From NCBI GenBank assembly GCA_030649955.1, contig JAUSFD010000005.1, positions 1-64,000 of the forward strand: a stretch of DNA of 64,000 nucleotides, in the 5' to 3' direction. Positions 15,495 to 22,909 of this stretch are shown here, piece by piece (position 1 is the first letter of the stretch; the number at the start of each line of letters is the position of its first letter). A program made the position numbers and the translations under genes. Origin of the DNA: Candidatus Peregrinibacteria bacterium. Lineage in GTDB: Bacteria > Patescibacteriota > Gracilibacteria > Peribacterales > Peribacteraceae. Below the pieces are notes generated by a model. That model had not been told where the DNA came from, did no database searches, and saw only the letters and a program-made list of their open reading frames with translations.

Positions 15495-18207
15495 ATCGCC
15501 CGTGGCACTTCTTGTACTTGCGGCCGCTACCGCACGGGCATGGATCGTTTCGGCCGACCTGCTGCATGGCACTCGGCTTGTTCTGTGCTGCACGTTGCGG
15601 TGGCGGTGCCACGCGGATGAGGTCGACGCCCTGCCCCTCGAGAGGCTGGCTCTGCACCACTGGGGCTGCTCCCGTGCTCTCGAGCTCTCGCTCGATCGCC
15701 TCTGCATTCGTCTCCAGATTCTGTAGTTCGCTCTCCTCCTCCAGCACCTGCGGAGTGGCGAACTCGGCGAAGTCCGTCTGCAGGAGCGCGCGGACGATGG
15801 TGGCATTGATCGTTGCGAGGAGCTGCCCGAAGCGGCGGAAGCCCTGGTCCTGGTATTCAATAAGCGGATCGCGCTGCGCGTACCCAGAGAACGCTACCTG
15901 CTCCCGCAGGTGCGACATGTCGTCGATGTGGTCCATCCAGTGCGCGTCGATGGAACGCAGGGTGATGATGCTCTCCGCTCGAGCCGCCGTCTCCCGCTCC
16001 ACTTCCGCACACTTCCGCTCGAAGGTATCGATGAGGATCGTGCGCAGACGCTGCACGAGGAATTCCTTCTCCGGGAACTTCATCATCTCCTCGTTCGTCA
16101 GCGGTACCGCGCTCCCGGGGAGCAGGACGGTGAGTGCGGCGAGGATCTTCTCGCGATCCCACTGCTCCGCATCGTCATTGAGTGCGTAGGTATTGGCAAT
16201 GCCCTGCGCTTCCTTGGCGATCGCTTCCAGGATCTCTGCATGAAGTGGGGATTCTCCATTTGTGTTCTCCGTATCCTTCGCCCCCTCTGTGATCTTCACG
16301 AGGATCTTCTGGCGGCGCTTGTAGATGATCTCGCGGTGCTTGTTCATCACGTCGTCGTACTGGAGGACGTGGCGTCGGATGTCGAAGTTGCGCCCCTCTA
16401 CCTTCTTCTGTGCGCTCTCGATCGACCGGGACACCATGCGACTCTCTAGGGGTTGATCATCGGGAACATGCAGACGCTCCATCATCGATTTGAGCCTGTC
16501 GCCACCGAAGAGGCGCATGAGGTCATCCTCCATGGAGACGAAGAACTGGCTCTCGCCGGGGTCGCCCTGGCGTCCGGAGCGGCCGCGCAGCTGGTTGTCG
16601 ATGCGGCGTGCTTCGTGACGCTCTGTGCCGAGGATGCAGAGACCTCCTAGATCCTGCACTCCCTCACCTAATTTGATGTCCGTTCCGCGTCCGGCCATGT
16701 TCGTGGCAATGGTGATCGACTGCTTCTGCCCAGCATTCGCCACGATATCCGCTTCCTTTTCGTGCTGCTTCGCATTGAGCACCTGATGCGGGACACCCTC
16801 CTCCTGGAGCAGAACGCTCATCGCCTCCGATTTCTCAATGGAGGTCGTACCGATGAGCACCGGCTGTCCCAGGGCGTACTTCTCCTTCGCGATCTTCGCG
16901 ACTGCCCGGAACTTCGAAGCGACAGTCCTGTAAATCGCATCCGCCTTGTCCTTGCGGACCATCGGTCGATGCGTGGGGATGACGATCGTGCGGAGTTTGT
17001 AGATCGATTCGAATTCCTCCTCCTCCGTCTTCGCGGTTCCCGTCATACCGGCGAGCTTGTCGTAGAGGCGGAAGTAGTTCTGGAAGGTGATGGTGGCGAG
17101 TGTGCGGCTCTCGCGCTGCACGTCTACCCCCTCCTTCGCTTCGATCGCCTGGTGGAGACCGTGCCCGTAGCGCCGTCCCGGCATCAGGCGACCTGTGAAC
17201 TCATCGACGATGATGATCTCGCCCTCCTTCACAACGTAGTCGACGTCGAGCCTGTAGATAGCGTGTGAACGGAGCGCCTGCTCGATGTGGTGCACTTCCT
17301 CGAAGCCGCGTTCCGTGTAGATGTTCTGCACCCCGAGGAGTTCCTCCATCTTGCGTATGCCCTCCTCTGTGAGGACTGCAGTGCGTTGCTTCTCATCGCG
17401 CGTGAAGTGCGTTTTCTCCTCCAGTCCCCGCACCAGCTGCGCGTACTGCACGTACTTCACGGTGGATTCCGCTGCCGGCTGGCTGATGATGAGCGGCGTG
17501 CGGGCTTCGTCGATGAGGATGGAGTCCACCTCGTCTACGATTGCGTAGTGGAGGCCGCGCTGCACCTGGTGCGCCAGGGATGTCGCCATGTTGTCGCGCA
17601 GGTAGTCGAACCCGTACTCGTTGTTCGTCCCGTACGTGATATCGCACCCGTAGGCTTCTCTCCTTTGCTCCGTCGTGAGCCCGTGGACCACCGTGCCCAC
17701 GGTCATCCCGAGCGCTGAATACAGCATGCCCATCCACTGGCTGTCGCGTCGTGCGAGGTAGTCGTTCACCGTGACGACGTGCGCTCCCTTCCCCGTCAGC
17801 GCATTGAGGTAGATCGGCAGTGTGCACACGAGAGTTTTTCCCTCTCCTGTCTTCATCTCCGAGATGTTCCCCCGGTGCAGCACGATGCCGCCCAGGATCT
17901 GCACGTCGAAGGGCACCATGTGCCACGTGAACTCCTGCTTCCCGATGTGGATGGATTTCCCCTGCAGTAACTCACATGCGCGGATGGCCACAGCGAATGC
18001 TTCCGGAAGGACATCATTGAGAGAGGTGCCGCTCTGCACCTTCGCCTTCAGCTCCGCCGTCTTCTTCGGTACATCCTCGAGTGTCAGTGCGCGGATATCA
18101 GCCTCCGCCCCGCGCCTGCGGACTGCTGCGACCATCGGGCGGATCCGCTTCAATTCCTTCTCGTTGGGATCGCCCAGGAGCCGGTTGAGGGTCTCGAGAA
18201 AAGACAC
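15493..18207 (-). CDS. secA: Protein translocase ATPase SecA
   Basis: A 904-residue SecA, the motor that drives preproteins through SecYEG. Walker A is MKTGEGKT (residues 118-125) and the DEAD-box motif is DEVDSILIDEAR. The second helicase domain has TNMAGRGTDIKLGEGV and QLRGRSGRQGDPGESQFFVS. The C-terminus ends in a complete zinc-binding SEC-C motif, CPCGSGRKYKKCHG. Length and domain order are normal. The start is a GTG without a Shine-Dalgarno; an extended -10 (TGCTATCCT) lies upstream with a short leader. Confidence 0.98.
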   Translation of the reverse strand: MSFLETLNRLLGDPNEKELKRIRPMVAAVRRRGAEADIRALTLEDVPKKTAELKAKVQSGTSLNDVLPEAFAVAIRACELLQGKSIHIGKQEFTWHMVPFDVQILGGIVLHRGNISEMKTGEGKTLVCTLPIYLNALTGKGAHVVTVNDYLARRDSQWMGMLYSALGMTVGTVVHGLTTEQRREAYGCDITYGTNNEYGFDYLRDNMATSLAHQVQRGLHYAIVDEVDSILIDEARTPLIISQPAAESTVKYVQYAQLVRGLEEKTHFTRDEKQRTAVLTEEGIRKMEELLGVQNIYTERGFEEVHHIEQALRSHAIYRLDVDYVVKEGEIIIVDEFTGRLMPGRRYGHGLHQAIEAKEGVDVQRESRTLATITFQNYFRLYDKLAGMTGTAKTEEEEFESIYKLRTIVIPTHRPMVRKDKADAIYRTVASKFRAVAKIAKEKYALGQPVLIGTTSIEKSEAMSVLLQEEGVPHQVLNAKQHEKEADIVANAGQKQSITIATNMAGRGTDIKLGEGVQDLGGLCILGTERHEARRIDNQLRGRSGRQGDPGESQFFVSMEDDLMRLFGGDRLKSMMERLHVPDDQPLESRMVSRSIESAQKKVEGRNFDIRRHVLQYDDVMNKHREIIYKRRQKILVKITEGAKDTENTNGESPLHAEILEAIAKEAQGIANTYALNDDAEQWDREKILAALTVLLPGSAVPLTNEEMMKFPEKEFLVQRLRTILIDTFERKCAEVERETAARAESIITLRSIDAHWMDHIDDMSHLREQVAFSGYAQRDPLIEYQDQGFRRFGQLLATINATIVRALLQTDFAEFATPQVLEEESELQNLETNAEAIERELESTGAAPVVQSQPLEGQGVDLIRVAPPPQRAAQNKPSAMQQVGRNDPCPCGSGRKYKKCHGR

Positions 18208-18334
18208 TGTTCTATTGAGGGAATTCCTGAGACCGAGAGGATAGCACTGATTGGAGCCTGTCTACAGCCTTCTTCCATCATTGGGACCCGGTTTTCCGCA
18301 TCGCTACGCCTCGCGCGGGATAGCACTCGGAGCT

Positions 18335-18940
18335 TCACCACCCCCTCCCGTACCACGGAGTGATGATTTCTGAGGAATACTGCTGCGATGCGAGAAACTG
18401 AGGGAGGATTTCTCCGATCGGTCGCAGCGTCGCATCGCGGAGTTTCTCCTTCAGAACATCACGGTGCTCCGGTATGAGCTCCCCTGCGAACGGAGCGTCA
18501 TCGGGATAGCGCTCAGTGAGGTCCGTGATCGGGAGGCACACAGCCTCAGGAAAATCCTTGGTATACTCCCCGAATCCCCGAGCGAAAATCTCCGTCTTCT
18601 TCGTGGAGTGGAGCCACAGGAAATTCTCCTCCGTTACTCGTGCACGGTAGAGGTCGCTCAAGTGGATACCAGCGGAGGGGATGTTGAGAAGGTAGCTCAT
18701 CGTATTGATCGTGCTCACCGCGACGCGCAGACTCGTGAATCCTCCGGGACCGCTGACGCACGCGAGCTGCGTTAAATCCTCAAATTTCCATCCTGCCTTC
18801 TTCAGCATTTCCTCGATGATCGGCGTGAGTTCATGATCGGCGATCCGGTGATCCACTGCTTTCGAGGATACGATTTCCTCGTCCTTCGTGCAGGCGACGA
18901 GGCCCGAGTGGGAGGCGAGGTCGAGGAAGAGGGTGGGCAC
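18335..18940 (-). CDS. tsaB: tRNA threonylcarbamoyladenosine protein TsaB
   Basis: A 201-residue TsaB, the non-catalytic partner that supports TsaD in making t6A37 on ANN-decoding tRNAs. Diagnostic blocks are LFLDLASHSG at the N-terminus and ACVSGPGGFTSLRVAVSTIN near residues 65-85. The start is the GTG at 18940, since TACCCT (18947-18952) ends exactly 6 nt upstream. TsaD, TsaC and TsaE are not in the window. Confidence 0.9.
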   Translation of the reverse strand: MPTLFLDLASHSGLVACTKDEEIVSSKAVDHRIADHELTPIIEEMLKKAGWKFEDLTQLACVSGPGGFTSLRVAVSTINTMSYLLNIPSAGIHLSDLYRARVTEENFLWLHSTKKTEIFARGFGEYTKDFPEAVCLPITDLTERYPDDAPFAGELIPEHRDVLKEKLRDATLRPIGEILPQFLASQQYSSEIITPWYGRGW

Positions 18941-18954
18941 GGGGATAGGGTACT

Positions 18955-19142
18955 GGACTGGTGCCCTCACCCCTAGCTCCTCTCCCGCGAGGAAATGTAT
19001 TGAGCTTGTGCCCTCACCCGCCTCCGCCCCGTGCGCGGGGCTACGGACGGGCAAGCCCTCTCCCTCTCCCGGACGCGGGAGAGGGAACTGTTTGTTGTTC
19101 TGTTGAATCGCCCCCTTCTCCCGCGTCCGGGAGAAGGGTCGG
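18955..19142. repeat. Inverted CTCTCCCG/CGGGAGAG repeats
   Basis: The divergent spacer between tsaB and the GT2 gene holds two hairpins, CCCTCTCCCGG-ACG-CGGGAGAGGG-like near 19065-19086 and CCTTCTCCCGCG/CGGGAGAAGG near 19114-19138, plus two GTGCCCTCACCC units and a CGCCCCG/CGGGGC hairpin near 19024-19041. No gene is visible here. The arms pair within and between units. Confidence 0.65.
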
Positions 19143-19183
19143 GGGATGAGGGCAGCTGCCCAGCTTCTCGCTACACTACCGTC

Positions 19184-20113
19184 GTGCCCTCCCTCTCCGT
19201 CATCATCCCCACCCACAAGCGAGCCCCGATCCTCGAGCTTTGCTTGAACTGTTTGCGGAATCAGACAATCGCGCAGGAGATCGAGGTGATTGTAGTCAGT
19301 GATGGGATTGATGATGCGACCGAGCAACTCATGCGAAAACTTCCAACTTCCAACTCTCAACTTCCAAGAAACTTTCAATATATTGTAATCGAAAAAGCCC
19401 AACAGGGAGTTGCACGGAATAGAGGAGTGGAGAGAGCGAGTGCACCTCTTTGCCTGTTTATCAGCGATGATATTTTCCTTGTGCCGGAAGCGTGCGAGAA
19501 GCATGTGAAGGTGCATAGCGATCAGCGGGCAGCGAGCAGCGAGCAGCGAAATAGGGAAGACTCGTTACTGACCGCTGACAGCTGGCCGCTGACAGCTGCA
19601 CTCGGCTACACCACATGGGATCCTTCGATCGAAGTGACCGACGTGATGCGCTGGCTTGAACGGACCGGGTGGCAGTTCGGATACTCGAAAATTGAGCGCT
19701 ACGCACATGGGTTCTTGCCTCGAGATTCACAGCACCAGTTCACGTATACGAGCAATATCAGCATTCCGACGGAGATCGCGCGCAGGTACCCATTTCGCGA
19801 GGATGTGACACTCTACGGCTGGGAGGATGTGGAATGGGGACTTCGGCTGCGTGATGCGGGAGTGCGCTTGTACTACGAACCAGATGCAATCGGGCATCAC
19901 CATCATCATGTGACACTTGAAGACTCGCTTGCGAGGATGGAAACGCTCGGACGATCCGTCGTTGCCGTGAGTCGCATGAATCCGGAGCTCGATCGGCTGC
20001 CGCGCGGATGGAAAATGCGCGCGTACCAATTCCTCTCCTACCTTCCGACGATGCGTGGGCGGCATGCGAAGGTGTTCCTTAAAGGGATCGCAAAGGGGCA
20101 GGATGGCATGTAA
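19184..20113 (+). CDS. GT2 family glycosyltransferase
   Basis: A 309-residue GT-A fold enzyme. The N-terminus SVIIPTHKRAPILELCLNCL and VIVVSDGIDD mark the nucleotide-sugar site; FISDD is the metal-binding DxD equivalent, and WEDVEWGLRLRDAG is the ED-type acceptor-side motif. TACACT (19172-19177) ends 6 nt before the GTG at 19184, so it is predicted leaderless. Two degenerate repeat tracts lie inside the gene: AACTTCC words near 19337-19366 (coding LPTSNSQLP) and GCAGCGA words plus GCTGACAG words at 19518-19602. Both fall in variable loops. Confidence 0.88.
   Translation: MPSLSVIIPTHKRAPILELCLNCLRNQTIAQEIEVIVVSDGIDDATEQLMRKLPTSNSQLPRNFQYIVIEKAQQGVARNRGVERASAPLCLFISDDIFLVPEACEKHVKVHSDQRAASSEQRNREDSLLTADSWPLTAALGYTTWDPSIEVTDVMRWLERTGWQFGYSKIERYAHGFLPRDSQHQFTYTSNISIPTEIARRYPFREDVTLYGWEDVEWGLRLRDAGVRLYYEPDAIGHHHHHVTLEDSLARMETLGRSVVAVSRMNPELDRLPRGWKMRAYQFLSYLPTMRGRHAKVFLKGIAKGQDGM
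19515..19603. repeat. GCAGCGA / GCTGACAG word repeats inside a CDS
   Basis: GCAGCGA is repeated on the left. GCTGACAGCTGGCCGCTGACAG follows after a 25-nt spacer and is partly complementary to the left arm. The block is in frame within the GT2 gene and adds roughly 28 residues (around DQRAASSEQ and TADSWPLTA). Confidence 0.7.
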
Positions 20114-20349
20114 CAGAGCCAAAACTCCTCTTGCTCTCCGCGGCATGTCATACCCCTTCGCGCTAAGAAGATTCTCCATTTTCGAGAGATCGATGAAAGC
20201 GGTTCTTGGCTCAGGAAAGCGCTACGGGGCACGAGAGGAGGGAGCACCTTGTCCTCGGAAAATTTGCCTTTCCATTGTAACTTGGTACCATGTACAATGT
20301 ACTTGTCTTCGATGATTCAGTTTTCACTGTTCCACTCTAGTTTGGAACG

Positions 20350-21642
20350 GTGGTTTTCCGCTTTCCCAACCATCCTATGCGCGCGTCATTCCTAGCCGCC
20401 ATTAACCAAATCTGCGCCGAGAAGAACGTCGACCCCGATCAGGTGATCGAGGCGGTGAAGCTCGCGATCGCGACCGCGTACCGCAAGGACCACGGCAATA
20501 ATAAGGAGCTCGATATCCGTGTGGAGCTGGAGGAGGGGAAAGACATGCCGATCATCCTCCTCGTCAAAGAAGTGGTGGAGGACGTGGAGAACGACAGCTT
20601 CGAGATCAGCCTGAAGGACGCGCGCAAAGTGAAGCCGGATGCGGAGGTGGGGGACGAGATCCTCATCGATGTGACGCCGATTGAGTACGGCCGCATCGCG
20701 ACGCAGGCCGCGAAGCAGGTCATCCTCCAGAAGCTCCAGGAAGCGGAGAAGCAGAGCCTCTACGAGATGTTCAAGGATCGCGAGTCCGAGCTCCTCACAG
20801 CAACGGTGACGAAGGTGGATCCCAACTGGGTGACGCTGGAGATCGAGGGGATGACGGTGTCGCTCCCGTGGAGGGAGCAGATCCCCGGCGAGCACTACTA
20901 CACGGGCAAGCGCCTCCGCGTGTTCCTCGATCGCGTCGAACTCACAGGCAAGGGACCGCAGCTGCGCATCTCGCGCACGCACCCGAACCTCGTGAATAAG
21001 CTGCTCGAGTTGGAAATTCCGGAAGTTCGCAATGGTGATGTCGAGATCAAGGCGATCGCGCGCGATCCGGGGTTCCGCAGCAAAGTTGCGGTGATCAGCC
21101 ACGACCCGCGCATCGATCCCATCGGTGCATGCGTTGGACAGAAGGGCGTGCGTATCCAAGCAGTCATGGAGGAACTCAACGGCGAGCGCGTCGACATGAT
21201 CGAGTGGTCTGAGGATCCGATTAAACTGATCTCCCTCGCTCTCCAACCTGCTGCTATCTCCGCAGTCATCATCGTGAACGCGCAGGAACACCTGGATGAT
21301 CAGGGTCGCCGCATCAAGAAGCGTGCAGCCGTCTTCGTCGAGGAAGCCCAGCGCCCGATGGCCATCGGCAAGAAGGGCCAGAACATCCGCCTCGCGACGG
21401 AGCTCACCAGCTACGAGCTCGACATGTACAACTACGAGGAGCTCCCCGCCTTCAAGGTGAAGCTCGCGGAACTGCGCAGTGGTGACACAGGTGCTGAAGC
21501 ATCGGTTACCGAAGCAGCAGCTCCAGAAGGGGCCGCTCCCGAAGCGCCGGCTGCAGAGGAGGTTCCAGCTGTTGAGGTCACTGCCCCAGTGGATGCTCCT
21601 GCTGCAGAGACCGGCACCGAGGAAGTGGCGAAGGCGGCGTAA
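20350..21642 (+). CDS. nusA: Transcription factor NusA
   Basis: A 430-residue elongation/termination factor that binds RNA polymerase. The N-terminal domain (FLAAINQICAEKNVD) is followed by an S1 domain (about residues 140-205) and two KH domains (IGACVGQKGVRIQAVMEELN and PMAIGKKGQNIRLATELT). The last 50 or so residues are an Ala/Glu/Pro-rich tail with no fold. The GTG at 20350 is preferred over the ATG at 20377 because TAGTTT (20338-20343) ends exactly 6 nt before it. The 235 nt upstream hold only this promoter. rbfA, infB and rimP are not adjacent. Confidence 0.96.
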   Translation: MVFRFPNHPMRASFLAAINQICAEKNVDPDQVIEAVKLAIATAYRKDHGNNKELDIRVELEEGKDMPIILLVKEVVEDVENDSFEISLKDARKVKPDAEVGDEILIDVTPIEYGRIATQAAKQVILQKLQEAEKQSLYEMFKDRESELLTATVTKVDPNWVTLEIEGMTVSLPWREQIPGEHYYTGKRLRVFLDRVELTGKGPQLRISRTHPNLVNKLLELEIPEVRNGDVEIKAIARDPGFRSKVAVISHDPRIDPIGACVGQKGVRIQAVMEELNGERVDMIEWSEDPIKLISLALQPAAISAVIIVNAQEHLDDQGRRIKKRAAVFVEEAQRPMAIGKKGQNIRLATELTSYELDMYNYEELPAFKVKLAELRSGDTGAEASVTEAAAPEGAAPEAPAAEEVPAVEVTAPVDAPAAETGTEEVAKAA

Positions 21643-21687
21643 GTGGCGCGTTGAGACCCAACGAAGTCCGGATGAGTTGCAAAAATA

Positions 21688-22200
21688 TTATTGAAAGTCA
21701 CTTAGCCTCCCCTCGATGATTATGAGGAACCGTTCCCGTAAATGAGATCGCATACGTTTGTATTTATCTGAGGTTTTTGCTCTGTGCACGATAGGACACA
21801 TACTGAGCATTTCCACTTCACGATTCCGCAGCTCGTCGAGCTCATGCACAATGAGTGATCGCGCGATAATGTGTCGATTTGATTCATGAAGTTGATCGAG
21901 CGCAATTGCAGCGCTACTATCATTCACATTGATCACCGTGGTCTTCCAGTAGCGCATCCCCTCGTATGCGATTCTGTATTTTCGAACGAGAGATATGAGC
22001 ATATCGCAGCCGGCTTCTTGCACAGGCGCCGTTGCTCTCATCAGACTCAACTCTAGATGTTTCCCTCGGAAACATTTGAGCAGATCACGTTCATGCTCGG
22101 ATAATTGCTCAAGTATTTCTTCCAGTAGCGCTGCGCGTGCACGTACACACTCTTGCGCGGTCACACGCTCTGGAGGCCAATGAGAGAACGTATCATGCAT
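21688..22200 (-). CDS. Hypothetical protein, tandem paralogue 2
   Basis: A 170-residue helical protein. Its first 50 residues align with those of the gene just upstream: SHWPPERVT...ARAALLEEIL...SEHERDLLKCFRGKHLELSL. The two therefore form a tandem paralogous pair that has diverged strongly after that point. Its ATG (22200) overlaps the end of the upstream gene by 8 nt, so they form one operon. Function unknown. Confidence 0.75.
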   Translation of the reverse strand: MHDTFSHWPPERVTAQECVRARAALLEEILEQLSEHERDLLKCFRGKHLELSLMRATAPVQEAGCDMLISLVRKYRIAYEGMRYWKTTVINVNDSSAAIALDQLHESNRHIIARSLIVHELDELRNREVEMLSMCPIVHRAKTSDKYKRMRSHLRERFLIIIEGRLSDFQ

Positions 22201-22747
22201 CGAGTTCTTCGAAGATGATTCCTTGGAGCAAAAGACAATACTGATGACGGATTTGCCCGATGTTCGATCGTAGATTTGTTATAATGTTCTTTCTCTGTGT
22301 TTCTCCTGAATCGTTACTGATTCCGTAGGCGGCAAGTCTGGTCATGCTCTCCATCAATTTCTGATACGTGTGCTTCAGCAGGCGCAGATTTTTTCGAGCA
22401 AGGGAATTGGCAATTCTCTTTCGAGTCTCGAGGTTCAGCCTTCCTAGCGCTTTTGCGAGAATTTCCTGCCCCACGTAGATTCCTTCCCACTCAGAAAAGT
22501 AAACATTTTCCATATCCTGCTCCACTCCTCTCTCAAGTTTCGCAGCCAAAAATGGTGTGTCCTTCTTGGCTGAGAATGGTGACCGCAATGAGAAGTGCAC
22601 ATGTTCATGTGCAAAACATCGCAACCGGTCCCTCTCCTCTTGGTTGCTACATTCTATCAGTACATTGAGAAAATCCTGCCTTGCAGCCTGCCATTCTTCT
22701 GGAGAAATCCGATCAGGCGGCCATGATCTCTCTTCATTTTTCTCCAT
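22193..22747 (-). CDS. Hypothetical protein, tandem paralogue 1
   Basis: A 184-residue helical protein, paralogue of the next gene through RSWPPDRIS...ARQDFLNVLI...NQEERDRLRCFAHEHVHFSL. The shared block (WPP[DE]R, then ER..L[RK]CF...H) may be a domain of its own. A TTG at 22777 would add ten residues; the ATG at 22747 is preferred because it starts just before the shared block. Family not recognised. Confidence 0.7.
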   Translation of the reverse strand: MEKNEERSWPPDRISPEEWQAARQDFLNVLIECSNQEERDRLRCFAHEHVHFSLRSPFSAKKDTPFLAAKLERGVEQDMENVYFSEWEGIYVGQEILAKALGRLNLETRKRIANSLARKNLRLLKHTYQKLMESMTRLAAYGISNDSGETQRKNIITNLRSNIGQIRHQYCLLLQGIIFEELDA

Positions 22748-22909
22748 ACATGCATGATGTACTATTACGTTAATCAATCAATATTCAGATCATCATATCT
22801 TCTGGCATACGGTTCTATTCAGTCTGGGCTGTGACGTCCTCCCTTCCGTGGAAGCTTATCATAAAAGCTTGTCTGGGATTCAATCAACAGGTCATGTACC
22901 GTTCTTCCC

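Noticed and set aside
15053-16189. 378-codon frame antisense to secA and its neighbour
   Set aside because: Low-complexity Arg/Cys/Ser-rich translation, opposite to a certain gene.
20114-20349. Small RNA or gene between the GT2 gene and nusA
   Set aside because: No stable fold or conserved frame is visible; only the nusA -10 at 20338-20343 can be supported.
20392-21291. Long frame antisense to nusA
   Set aside because: Shadow of nusA; no motif.
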